Source: Hyperoplus lanceolatus
Lineage: Eukaryota > Chordata > Actinopteri > Uranoscopiformes > Ammodytidae
Assembly (NCBI GenBank): GCA_026929865.2
Contig: CM049414.1
Span: 8,089,001-8,153,000, forward strand
Direction of reading: 5' to 3'
Length of the DNA: 64,000 nt
The notes under the pieces are model-generated. The model was not told the DNA's origin, made no database searches, and worked only from the letters and a program-made list of their open reading frames with translations. Positions 1 through 13,870 of the stretch are shown one piece after another. The position numbers and the translations under genes were made by a program. How positions within the stretch are numbered: the first letter of the stretch is position 1; each line of letters begins with the position of its first letter.

Positions 1-552
1 CTGAAGCCTTCCTTACTTTACACATACCACACAACCTGCACCATTAGAACATTGAAGGTGCACTATGCCATTTTCAGAGGAGGGGGATGTGTTTACATTT
101 GACAAGCCTGCCGTTAGTTTACGAAACATACGTACTATACATGTCATTCTAAGTATTGAATAATTACATCATTATAAGTCGAAACTAAATTATTTCGAGG
201 CACCTGGAATCGAATGAGACAATAATATGTTTGTAGACAAAAATGGGCCATGCTGTCAAAAAAACCCAGTAACTTTTCAGGTAGCTTTCTTAACTTCAAA
301 CAGCGTTTGAAGGAGGAATCAATGTTCCTGTGAGGAAAGTTTGTGTATTCCGTTATGAGTATATATACAATGTTCCTGTGAGGAAAGTTTGTGTATTCCG
401 TTATGAGTATATATACAATGTTCCTGTGAGGAAAGTTTGTGTATTCCGTTATGAGTATATATACGTTAGAAAACGTTGACCTTTTCGACACACCTAAAGT
501 TACAAAATGCACCTGTTTTAAAGATTGAACATGTCTTTTGTCTCCCATGCAG
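1..552 (+). other. prep: prep intron (left part cut by window edge)
   Basis: Intronic sequence upstream of the first visible prep exon. It ends in a good acceptor (tctcccatgcag) at 552. A three-copy 48-bp minisatellite lies inside. The open minus-strand frame across 144-602 is produced by that repeat, whose unit is a multiple of three, and is not a gene. Confidence 0.8.
321..464. repeat. 48-bp minisatellite, three identical copies
   Basis: The unit begins aatgttcctgtgaggaaag and ends atgagtatatatac. Copies lie at 321-368, 369-416 and 417-464, and I see no difference between them. Perfect identity in an intron suggests a recent expansion, or an assembly artefact. Confidence 0.95.
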
Positions 553-4132
<3,580 letters not shown>

Positions 4133-4251
4133 CCTGCCCCTGCCCGCCCCTCGTTCCCACACTGCTGCTGTTAAAAGTATGTGTGGGCTTTTGTTTAGTC
4201 ATCTTTTGGAATACTGTTCATATTAGCTGTTCACATGCGTTCCTCATAATG

Positions 4252-4590
4252 TAAAGGTGGAGTCAGCAATTCTGGAGAACAAAAATTGCTTCTTTTTTTT
4301 TTGGTCAATCAGTGAATATCTCCTCACCATCGGCTACCTGTCTGTACTATGTGTGAACTGGAGAAGAAAAAAAATCAGACTAGGCTCTGGAAAGGAGCAT
4401 GTAAGCTAAGGGTATGTTAACAAAGGAGGCCTAACGAAGCTAGCAACATGACTGTTTATAAAGCCTAGGCTGTGTATTGTCATTGGGTTTTTTTTCAGCA
4501 CACACCGTACGGATAGTTAGCGGCTAATGAGGAGACATTCAGTGATTCTGACAACAAGCATTCTCCAGAATTTCAGACTTCACCTTTTAA
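4252..4590. mobile_element. MITE, family A copy 1 (in prep 3' UTR)
   Basis: Left end aaaggtggagtcagcaattc, right end reads ttcagacttcacctttt. These are inverted copies of about 25-30 bases. About 340 bp long with no coding capacity. Related copies lie at 29838-30158 and 53521-53824. Confidence 0.85.
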
Positions 4591-5083
4591 CTCACAGTTA
4601 CCCGGCAACCATAACTATATCCGTGAATTTTTTTGTCTTTTCCTTTTGTTTATGTATTTTTGTCCCCCCCCCACCTTACCCCCTTTCCTTTCCCCAGTGT
4701 GAACCTGTCAGGACACAGTCATCAGGATCTCACACAACTACAAAGCCCAACATGCAGCACTCACAGCTTACACACCCTCTCCTGTAGGCCATGTTTGTAG
4801 TCCTAACCGAACAAAGAGAGACTACATTACCAGTGTGAAACGGGAAAGGGGTGTACCTTCACGGTTACGCTAATCAGCAGTTAGTCATGAGGTCAAAGTG
4901 GCAAAAGTTAGTTTGTTTCTGTGTCCTCTGGGTGCTTCAACAGGGACGGATGTTATTTATTTTGTTTGTGCACAGAATGGATTTCTGACGAGACAGTACA
5001 CTACAAATGATACTGCAATTCGACAGTGTTATTGTGGATGCGAGAGCAGAAACTTGCAACAACAACAACAAAAACATTGCATG

Positions 5084-5084
<1 letters not shown>

Positions 5085-5121
<37 letters not shown>
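5085..5121. repeat. (TG)n microsatellite
   Basis: About 18 uninterrupted TG units. Confidence 0.97.
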
Positions 5122-5126
<5 letters not shown>

Positions 5127-5235
5127 TGTTTAAAAAATATCATTACCCATATTTCTTTCAGACTGACTTTCTACCTCTTGACATGTGCTGATCGTTTGCC
5201 TTTTTAAAGGGAACAGAACACAATGCGACAACTAC

Positions 5236-5241
5236 AATAAA
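5236..5241 (+). terminator. prep: polyadenylation signal AATAAA, likely for prep
   Basis: Canonical AATAAA about 1.1 kb after the prep stop, followed by T-rich sequence. It is the first such hexamer on the plus strand after the stop that I noticed. Confidence 0.55.
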
Positions 5242-5529
5242 TCAACTTTTTAAACAGTGAGCAATGTTCATTCTGTCATCAAGATTTACACTTAAAGGAT
5301 TTTGATTAAAAAAATGAAAGACGATAACAGCTTGTGTCGAATCCAAAAAGAAGTGCATAAAAGACGAACATGTTTCCAATCAGTTTTATTTAATTTTTGT
5401 ATTTGATGAATTAATTTTAATCTGCAAAAAAAAAGTCCTGTTTACAGACAAGTATTGTGAAGTGGCTGCAGGGGCACCTGAAGCTGATGATGATGTTGTT
5501 GTTGCTGTAAATGTCAGTGTCCGAGGCCT

Positions 5530-5543
5530 CCACCAGGGGGCAG
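5530..5543 (+). promoter_or_regulatory. CTCF-type motif (perfect core match)
   Basis: CCACCAGGGGGCAG agrees at every position with the core CTCF consensus CCASYAGRKGGCRS. It is in forward orientation, between the prep 3' end and lin28b. Occupancy is inferred only. Confidence 0.65.
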
Positions 5544-6489
5544 TCACTCTGAAAATGAACAACACGTGCAGCAGGAGCAGAAAATGAGGGTGGTCTGACA
5601 GAGGGCCCCATGTGGATTACTCAACATACATGTTCCGCACACAAGAGCTTCTCTGATGTCCCTCTGTAGTGTTTATTGAAGGAAATATTAGAGCCCAATA
5701 CACCACTACTTTACATCTTATTTTCCAAACTCATCTCAGAATGGAAATGTTAATCGCCAAAATAAAGAAGGATCATTTTTTGTAAATGTTATTTATTTTT
5801 ACACTTTAAAATAAATTATTTTTATAACCTGAATTGAACATTAAATTCGAGCTATAGGCTATAACTACACAATTTAAAAATTTAAAAAAAGTTAAAAGAA
5901 AACAACTAGTTCCATTTTAGGCTATTCAGCTGGTCATTTCAGATACAGCCAGTGGGAAAAGGCTGTACATTGTGGACAAAAGGAACCATGAAAAGAGAAA
6001 TTGGATACAAACTCTGTCGGCAAAGTGATGAAAATATGTATTTGTATTGGTGGTTTGTTAATTGTCAAGGCATCAAGAAGTCGTAACAATATCCTATCAT
6101 TCTGACTATCAACACACAAATGCTTTACTTCTTTCTTATTTAATACACTTTCACCTGGACAATGCACACTTTTCAGAAGGAAATAAAACATTAATTATAT
6201 AGAATAACTTTTACAACCACATGAAACAATATATAGACATTGATAAAGCCTAAAAAGTGAGAAATGCATATATGTTTAGCTTTTTTAACAAAATTAGCAC
6301 AGCTGAAATGTGTGTTACATTTATCTTATCCCAAATATCTGAATTAACCTATATTAACAAACTTACAAAATTTGGTATTTTAAGATTTGGATGACAATAT
6401 TCAGGTGATTAAATTCCACAAAATTAATCAGAAACACAAACTTCCAATAGCACTAGAGATAAGGAAATAAATACAATACATTAAACATA

Positions 6490-8345
6490 CTATTAGGCCT
6501 ACATAAAGTTATAAAATGTCCTGGTAGAACAACAACTTAATTCAGGGCAGGACATGTAGCTGTGTTATGCATGTGTAGCCTACATATAAAGGTGCATATT
6601 GTTTTCTCAGTATACTAAATGGTGAAAAAAGAAAATCCGCAAAACTAAATGATTTATTTTTGTTTGCTAGCCTAAGTTTAATTTCTAAAGTTTAGCAGTT
6701 GACTATTAATAATAGGCCTACTTAAAACTAAAACTTTTTGAACTTTTTAGCTGGACACCAATCATCTTATTTTGGTCTCTTTGGGACTCACTGAAAAACG
6801 TCCAAATAGATAATTAGCCTATGTAGGACCTACAGTAAGAACAATTAAAAAAACACTAATTTAAAAAAATACAGTCAAAATAAATGTAATCAATTTAAGG
6901 TTTGGTCAACTCTGCATTTGGGGGTTGACCTGCATTGTCTAAAAATAGACTAACTTTCCAGCCAACAAGCACAGTAAACACAGGAAATGAATAATTCAAC
7001 AAAGGTGACAGGATTTGATCACGAAAGGTGACGTAACTAAAACATTGGTTAATTGGAACACTGAATGATAAAAAAGCATTTAAAGCAAAATCCCAGTCTC
7101 TATTGACGCATCTCGCAACGAAAAATAGCTAGGCTATTTAAGCTACTGTAGCCTAGGCCTATATCCTATGTGCGAGCACGTGTGCGCGTGTGAAAGAATA
7201 ATGAACCAGCAGAGGGCGCATGACCCCCCTGCCGTCACTGAGACTGTGCAGCCTGATGTGTCAATAGGACTCCTGTCATAAAGTCCAAAAGAGTTTTAAA
7301 ACCAACATTTTGTTCACATTCTCTAACTGGAGCAAAGCTGGGGCTGGGCATATAATAAGGCAGATGTGACCCATCCATGCATGCCTATTGTGTGACATTG
7401 AAGGTTATAACATAGGCATTTTCTTTTATTTTTTTTTCCTTCTTTTTTTAATCGTTTTTACAGTTGACGGATCAGTTAAACATCTTCAAATCAACTCAAG
7501 TTCTGAACTATCCTTTCTTTATATGTCCATGGAACTATCCTGTGAAACTGGTGCAGCCGGTCCTAATCTCTAATTGGCCGAGACTTTTGAGGGCGTTCTA
7601 AAATACCCAATGAGCCCACACCTGTGTGGCCACACTGAAATATTAATGCGCCAATCGGAAATCGCCACACATCTCAATAGGCCTACTCAAGAACAATTTT
7701 ACTGGGCGGAAGAGCAGTGATGAAACAATTCTACAGCTAAGCCTACAAATCAATATCATTGGACTACTATACAATTTACTTGGTTAATTTCTTTACTGAA
7801 ATACTGAAATCTGATAGGGTAGGCTATAGGGCTGCAAATAAACAAACATCACTTAGGGTATAGGCTACCGTTTCTTTTATTAGTAGGCAGCCTATAAGGC
7901 TATTTGGTATCTTTCTCTCAAAGTAGCATCCTAACAAATGGCTCACTTTTAAGTCAAGCGGGCTATTTACCTAGCCTACTGGTGATTTTTGAGAGATTTA
8001 TAAATATTTCATCTTAGTAGTAGAATTGATTGTGAAATAGCCTACTGTATAAGGGGAGGGTTGTGACTTGTGAAGAAGTTTTGGTTGAAGGGATTAAAAA
8101 AAAGCAATAACTTAACTGATGTTATGAAGTGGTTTAATTTCTCTGTATGATTGATGTTCTTGTTCAAGGTAGACTACATCATTTAGTATATGCCAATGGA
8201 ACAATATTTAGGAGATAGGCCTACACTTCAAGCCCAAAGACAAAAATCAATGATAATCAATTAGCCTACATCCCCACACTTATTTCGGTTCAGCTTCCAA
8301 TCACTGGTCACAAGGCTGAGTGATAGACGAGCAGTAGGCCTAAAG
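6490..8345. repeat. cluster of the palindrome TAGGCCTA
   Basis: Exact TAGGCCTA occurs at 6494, 6713, 7154, 7678, 8216 and 8335. Many more TAGGCTA and TAGCCTA variants lie around them. Spacing is irregular, so this is not a tandem array. Function unknown. Confidence 0.85.
7206..7219 (+). promoter_or_regulatory. CTCF-type motif (perfect core match)
   Basis: CCAGCAGAGGGCGC matches the CTCF core consensus at all 14 positions, in forward orientation. It is the second such site within 1.7 kb upstream of lin28b. Confidence 0.7.
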
Positions 8346-8609
8346 ATGTCAGATCATGGGAGAAGGTTTGTAGGTTACATCTGACAAATATAGCCTAACT
8401 GATAGTTTTACATTAAGGTTTAGGCTAGGGTAAGATATAGGCTATGTGCTCTCGGACAAACGCTGTATCGATACTTCATAGCAAATCTTTGTCATTGATT
8501 CAATAGTTGTAAACTGCTTGTAAACAAGCTGGGTGGGGGTGGTGAAAGTAGGCCTTTGGATCTTTATCAACAGGAGAGAAAGAGATGGGGGAAGGCCTGG
8601 AGCGTGATG

Positions 8610-8705
8610 GGGGAGGCCCGTAGGGGCCACATGGTTAGAAGAGCCATGATAATGCTCTGAGACCCGCAGGAGACAGGGTTTGAATTCACCAATGACGCAA
8701 CATCT
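8610..8705 (+). mobile_element. tRNA-SINE-like fragment
   Basis: It contains ggccacatggttagaagagc, then cagggtttgaattc, which resembles a B box. The order and spacing recall the SINE at 3381. The fragment is short and diverged, so the call is tentative. Confidence 0.35.
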
Positions 8706-8968
8706 TGCTATGGCTTTTTGAGAAAGAAAATATCTTCTTTTGCATCTTAGAGGACTAGAGATGACCGACACTGCCTCGGATCAGAGAAGCATCTTTGGGG
8801 GTGAAAAGAAGAACGGACAATGAAAAATGTCCTTAATCTACGAATGCTTTCTTAGATGGTTTTCCAGATGTGTGGAATCAGTTGCTCCACTATTACCACG
8901 TTTAAAAACAACCCTCTCTCCCTCTTTTTCTTCTCCTCGCGCCGCTGCAACTTCTGTTACAGTGTCAC

Positions 8969-9226
8969 TATAAAATATTCATCCATGGAAAATCTCTTTG
9001 ATTCCAACAGGTCACTTGGCCTCGTACGACGGGTTAAAGTCAGCCTAAACATGTCATTCAAACTAGAGCGTCCGAGCGCAGGCATCAAGTAGGCTATAGC
9101 AGACTCAACTCAACTTCCCCTCCACGTTTTTTTGCTCCAATAAAGGGCGGATAGACGCCAGGAGAGACGTTTGGTCTGCCTGTGCCATCTGCACTCACAC
9201 GCGGAGAGGGGGAAAAGGGAAGCAGG
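8969..9226 (+). promoter_or_regulatory. lin28b: possible distal lin28b promoter and 5' UTR
   Basis: A TATAAAA box at 8969, a CCAAT at about 9135 and sequence richer in G+C than its surroundings lead to the possible first exon at 9227. This is inference from sequence only. Confidence 0.3.
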
Positions 9227-9248
9227 ATGTCCTCTGACTCTCATGCAG
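9227..9248 (+). CDS. lin28b: possible alternative first coding exon of lin28b
   Basis: ATG at 9227, then SSDSHA and a strong donor (gcag|gtgagc). The exon ends after one base of a codon, which is the phase exon 2 at 17207 needs. The product would start MSSDSHAGGSGKCGGED instead of MAEGGSGKCGGED. A distal promoter isoform is known for human LIN28B, but nothing proves this exon is used. The main start at 16438 is better supported. Confidence 0.33.
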
Positions 9249-12006
9249 GTGAGCCCCTAAAATATATATACTTTTTTTCATATAGAAAAGCTCTTGTTTT
9301 GAAGACTACAAGTAATTTTTCTTCAGCTTAAATTCTCACATAACATGGCGCTGAATGTGGTGTTTGGTTTCTGACTGTGTTCCCCTCATGTGAAGCGGTG
9401 GAACCTGCTTTCCATTGACCTGAAATGACCGGACTTTTAACAACGTGACAGAGTGATGGATCGGCTCTTTTATGAAGGCCATTCAGGAAATAATCAAGTT
9501 AAAGATGCGCACACTTGATTCGTACTGAAGCCTATGATTTAAGGAAAAATAGGCTATTTAAATAGAACAATTATTACTTATTTATTCAAAAAATAAACTT
9601 TAATTTCACAAGGGGAAATAATTGAAGTGTATGATTGGAAACAAACTAAAAGTTATCGAGCAGTGTATAGTATCGCTGTCGACCGCTTTAAATTCATTCG
9701 AAGGATATTATAGGACTATTTGTAACTTTCGTTAAGGAAATGCATCGATTAGGGCTATGTAAGACAACATTCCACAGGCTGCTTCTGTAATGGTGAGAAA
9801 CTTTAAACGGTTAAATGATCTCAAGAAGAAGCTAGTAAAAAAAGGAATACTGACCGTTCGAATCGAAGCCGAGAAATGAAACGAAAAAAATAAATCGGAG
9901 AGTTGTAAACGGATATTTTGTCCCTTTTGTGCGCAGTTTTTTGGCGCATCGGCTGCACACAGGCGCTTCTTCTCCAACCTCCCCCTGTCTCTGACGTCAC
10001 CGATATTTCATTCATATATTTCCAGGCTGTTTACTCCAGTCGGAGAAGCCTTTTTTCGATAGAGAAAAAAAAAGTTTACAACACGTGCTCGACCCACAAA
10101 AAGTTTATTTTCAGAATTTCCCTCGCTGTCGCCAACTTCAAACTAACTGGAATAGTCAATAGTGCACAGACAATGTGTCGGATTGGAAGTCCCTTTACTC
10201 TGAAAATATGCAATTTTTTAAATCAAAGATTTAATGCTATTTTTTATTTTAGTACGGTTTTTTTTTTTTACGTTGAATGAAAAGGAAAATGAAGAAAATG
10301 TCCCCTAAGTTTTGGGTTTTGCGTTTGTGATCAAGTATGGAGCACATGGCAGGCGTGTGCTTTTCAGACACTTCCGTTATTAATTTCGTTGATTCAAAAT
10401 ATTCCTCAACGAAACATGTGCATATGTCCAAGGAAGAACTTTGATCAAATTCAAAAACTATGATTTTGTTCTCATTGTGCAGAGATAGAAGCACAACACT
10501 CAAATAATGTGCTTCAAAACGAAGTGCAGTCAAAAGTGGCTGATATTTAGAAATTCAAATACATAAAATCACTTGTAAAATAATCAACTTTTGCATTTTA
10601 AACATATTTCGTGATCCTACTCTCCAGTTCTTTGAAAAGACAAATCTGATAGTAGATGGCCTGCTTTGCCAACACTGTCTGCACTATGTGTATACACACA
10701 AAAAGAAAAAAAGGTGAATGGTTGGAGGCTGGAATGCATGAAGTAAAACCACCAAAAAATAACCCCCTCACTAAAACAGAAAGGAGAAAAGGGAGTGACA
10801 AACTCAATGAACCCCTTTGATCTGCATTGACAGCAACAGGGTAAAGGCAAATTTCCTCTGGGAGACTACTAGGGTAACGGCTGTGGGGGTTGGGTGAGGT
10901 TAGCTAGGGTGAAGGAGTCCAAAGTCTCCTCAGAAATCTGGTATTCAAACAGCTCAGGAATCTGTCTGTGCTCGCCAGGTTAAATGCCCATAACTATCAG
11001 TTTTGGGAGTTTTGGAAAATAACTAAGATCAGACTGATTTCAGTTCCAAAAGTTCATCATTTCCCTCGTGTGCACCAATAGTCGACTTCCCAATGAATTG
11101 ACTGATGCTATAGTTTGAATAGTTGGTTCAAATAAATCAAGAATGTTATGTAGAGATGGATACATTTTAAAAATTCTATGAGTTGATTATAATTTATGGC
11201 CACAATTTACTGCAGTAAGCCATTGCCTACATTATTAAAACGGGAAAATATGTTTTGTTTTTGAACATCTTCAAGTGAAAAGTTCCCATATCTCCAACCT
11301 TGTTGTGAAAACTTCAGTGGCTAGCTACAAAATAAGGACATAATGAAAAGTTAGTTTATTTGCCATTGTTTTGCTGCAACAAAATGTTTGTGTTGGCACT
11401 CTCAGACCAAACCATGGAAAGCCAGCCACACACATTTTTCATTCTACATATAAATTGCATGCAGGCCTAACACAGATTCAAAATACATCACATCACATTA
11501 CATATTTTTTGTTGTTGACACTTTTACATAGAAGTGCATTCAACCAATGTGGATACAAGCAAGGATTGCAAGAATCAACTTGTGTGGAATATCCTGCCAT
11601 TATTTTGACAGGGTTTGCACAAACCTGTAGTTTTGGTTGCATAAAGTAAGGTTGCCTCATTTGTATGACAATGTAATGATCATAAATGTGAGTTATATTC
11701 TCACACTGGCATTATTTTCTGATGTAAAACTAAACATAACCTCTCCAACTTCTCCAAAATAATTTCACACCCTTCCAACTTGACAAGCCATTGTTTTTTG
11801 ATGTTAGTTATACAAAGTGTATCATAATCATGTCATCATAAGTGTGTCCTAAAAAAGGACAGTTCTCCTCCAACATATCTTTATAAGAAAATATGTTGTA
11901 TTTGTTCTTGTACTCTTCTAAACAAGCAGAAAAGAGGAACAAACGATTGCCACGGCATACATAAGAAATCTATATTATCCTTTAGCATAATGGAACATAC
12001 TGGTAC

Positions 12007-12065
12007 AAACTAAACTAAACTAAACTAAACTAAACTAAACTAAACTAAACTAAACTAAACTAAAC
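12007..12065. repeat. (AAACT)n pentanucleotide array
   Basis: About 11-12 perfect copies of AAACT. Confidence 0.97.
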
Positions 12066-12502
12066 GTTTGAAACCCAAGATATAAACAACTGATGTAAAC
12101 TGAACTAGTTGCACATTAAACTCATCTTAAAGAATAGGCCAATATTATTATACTGCTGAATATAATGTAAAAAAATACTATTTCTAAATGTAGGCTATTC
12201 ACTTATAGAAAGTGGAATAAAGACTGATGAGAATTTAAAAAAAAAAACTTGTTTGAAAAAGCCTTATCCTGCAGCAAAAATAAGTAATACAATGCTGTAT
12301 TTTGACTTCTAGTTGGTTTTGATTAGTAGACGAATGTAAACTAAACAAATTGTTCCGTTACCTTTTTTTGGACAATGTCATGTCATGTAAGAAGTTAATA
12401 CATTTTAGTCATGCGTTTGTTTCTTCAAATAACAAAGGTGAAAAAATGTTGATCTAAAATGAAAACAAACCTGATCTAACATGGCTAAAGTTTGACTTCT
12501 AG

Positions 12503-12740
12503 TTCAAGATTCAAGATTCAAAGTGTCATATGCACAATAAGAAACATGTTCTCAGTTATACAATGAAACATGTGCAATATACAAGTAAAAAATAAAAAAG
12601 CAGCAACAATACAGAATATACAATTTACAAGGCAAATAGAAGCAACGCATTTCAGTTCAAATAAAATTAAACGGAATGGTGCAAATCCAAGAAAGTGTGC
12701 CGTTGTGCAGAACCAAAATGTAGAAAAGAAGGCTTCTAGT
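12503..12740. repeat. interspersed repeat, LINE 3' tail-like
   Basis: It opens with short direct repeats of caagatt, then aaagtgtcatatgcacaa and an A-rich body. This layout resembles the 3' ends of some teleost LINE or SINE copies. No reverse-transcriptase frame is present. Confidence 0.35.
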
Positions 12741-13329
12741 GGGTTGTGAATAGAAGACAAATGATTAATGTTCCCAAAAGAAGTTGATCAAACATCCTTA
12801 AAGTTGCTCTCTTGTTTTGGTATATGTGCCTCTTGAAGAAAAAAAAACATACGGAATAAAGATTGATCTGGAGAAGTTTGAAACATCTGTATCCCGCAAC
12901 ACAACGGGAAATTAAAAGGATGCAAGAAGAATGACTTTAGCTGTCTGTGATAAGAGAGAAAAATGACTGATGTACAGTAAATAAAACGGTGGTAAATAGT
13001 TTAACTTAAAGTGGATTGTAATTGTTTTGAACATAATGGTTATGTTGCACATTATTGTTCCCTTCCCAACTTTTTTGTTTGTTGTAAAAGCTCAAAATAA
13101 ACAAAGATAAATGCTCTTTTGTTCACACACTCGACAATAGTGGGGAAAAACAATTGAAGTTTAAACAAGTTTGAAAGCCGCGAAAGGGCAAATAAAGAAG
13201 GGATTTCCAGTCAGATTTGTAGTTTAAAATAATAATTATGTAAACTAAGGTTCATCCTTAACCTTTTTTTTGCAAAAATAAATAGTAAGAAAAGTTGCTC
13301 TTTGTTGGTGAATGATCTGTTCTCTTCAT

Positions 13330-13870
13330 GTGGAAAAACAGATAGAAGAAAGAAAAAAGAAGAAAAAGAAAAGAAAAAAGGTTCAAAATAATGTTATTTT
13401 GCAACAAAGAAAATGGTGGCCTATATAGAACAACAAATCTAAAGAATAAGTAATATTTTCAGTAAAGCTGAACAATGAAATTGATTTAAAGTTCTGCATT
13501 CCCTTTCCTCACACTTCTTACTTTCGTTCCCCCTTCATTTTACAGTATAAATATTTTTTTTAAAGGGGTCCACCCTGAGCTTAGATGACTTAAAATCTAT
13601 GGTCTCTTCTCTGCATGTGCAAAGAAAGATTTATCTAAAGTTAAAACAGGGTTGAAAACAATGTTATTCTGCAGCATAAATATTACTAAAAGGTGGCCTT
13701 AGTGTAACCTAAAAAACAAACTAATTTTATATATATTAAATCAGTTTTATTTACAGTAAAGCTGAACAATGACAATTTTCTTTCAAGTTTTGCCTTCAAA
13801 TTGTCCCCTTTCCTCACACATCTAACTTTTGTATCTCCTTCACTTTACATTAAAAGGATTTTTCTCAGCC
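13330..13870. repeat. diverged tandem duplication, about 280-bp unit, two copies
   Basis: The order 'aatgttattttgcaac ... cagtaaagctgaacaatga ... cctttcctcacacttct ... cttcattttacagta' in 13380-13555 recurs as 'aatgttattctgcagc ... cagtaaagctgaacaatga ... cctttcctcacacatct ... cttcactttacatta' in 13657-13855. Weaker echoes occur near 12240 and 12860. Confidence 0.7.

Larger units (their letters stand above)
4133..5256 (+). other. prep: prep 3' UTR (inferred)
   Basis: Non-coding sequence after the stop up to just past the first good AATAAA (5236-5241). It contains a MITE and a (TG)n tract. The exact cleavage site is not visible. Confidence 0.6.
5257..8860. other. intergenic DNA between prep and lin28b
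   Basis: AT-rich non-coding DNA. It contains two CTCF-type motifs (5530 and 7206), a dense cluster of TAGGCCTA/AGCCTA words and a SINE-like fragment near 8610. The homologues of POPDC3 and BVES, which lie between PREP and LIN28B in human, were not recognised. One possible minus-strand terminal exon (5417-5548) is reported as a finding. Confidence 0.7.
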
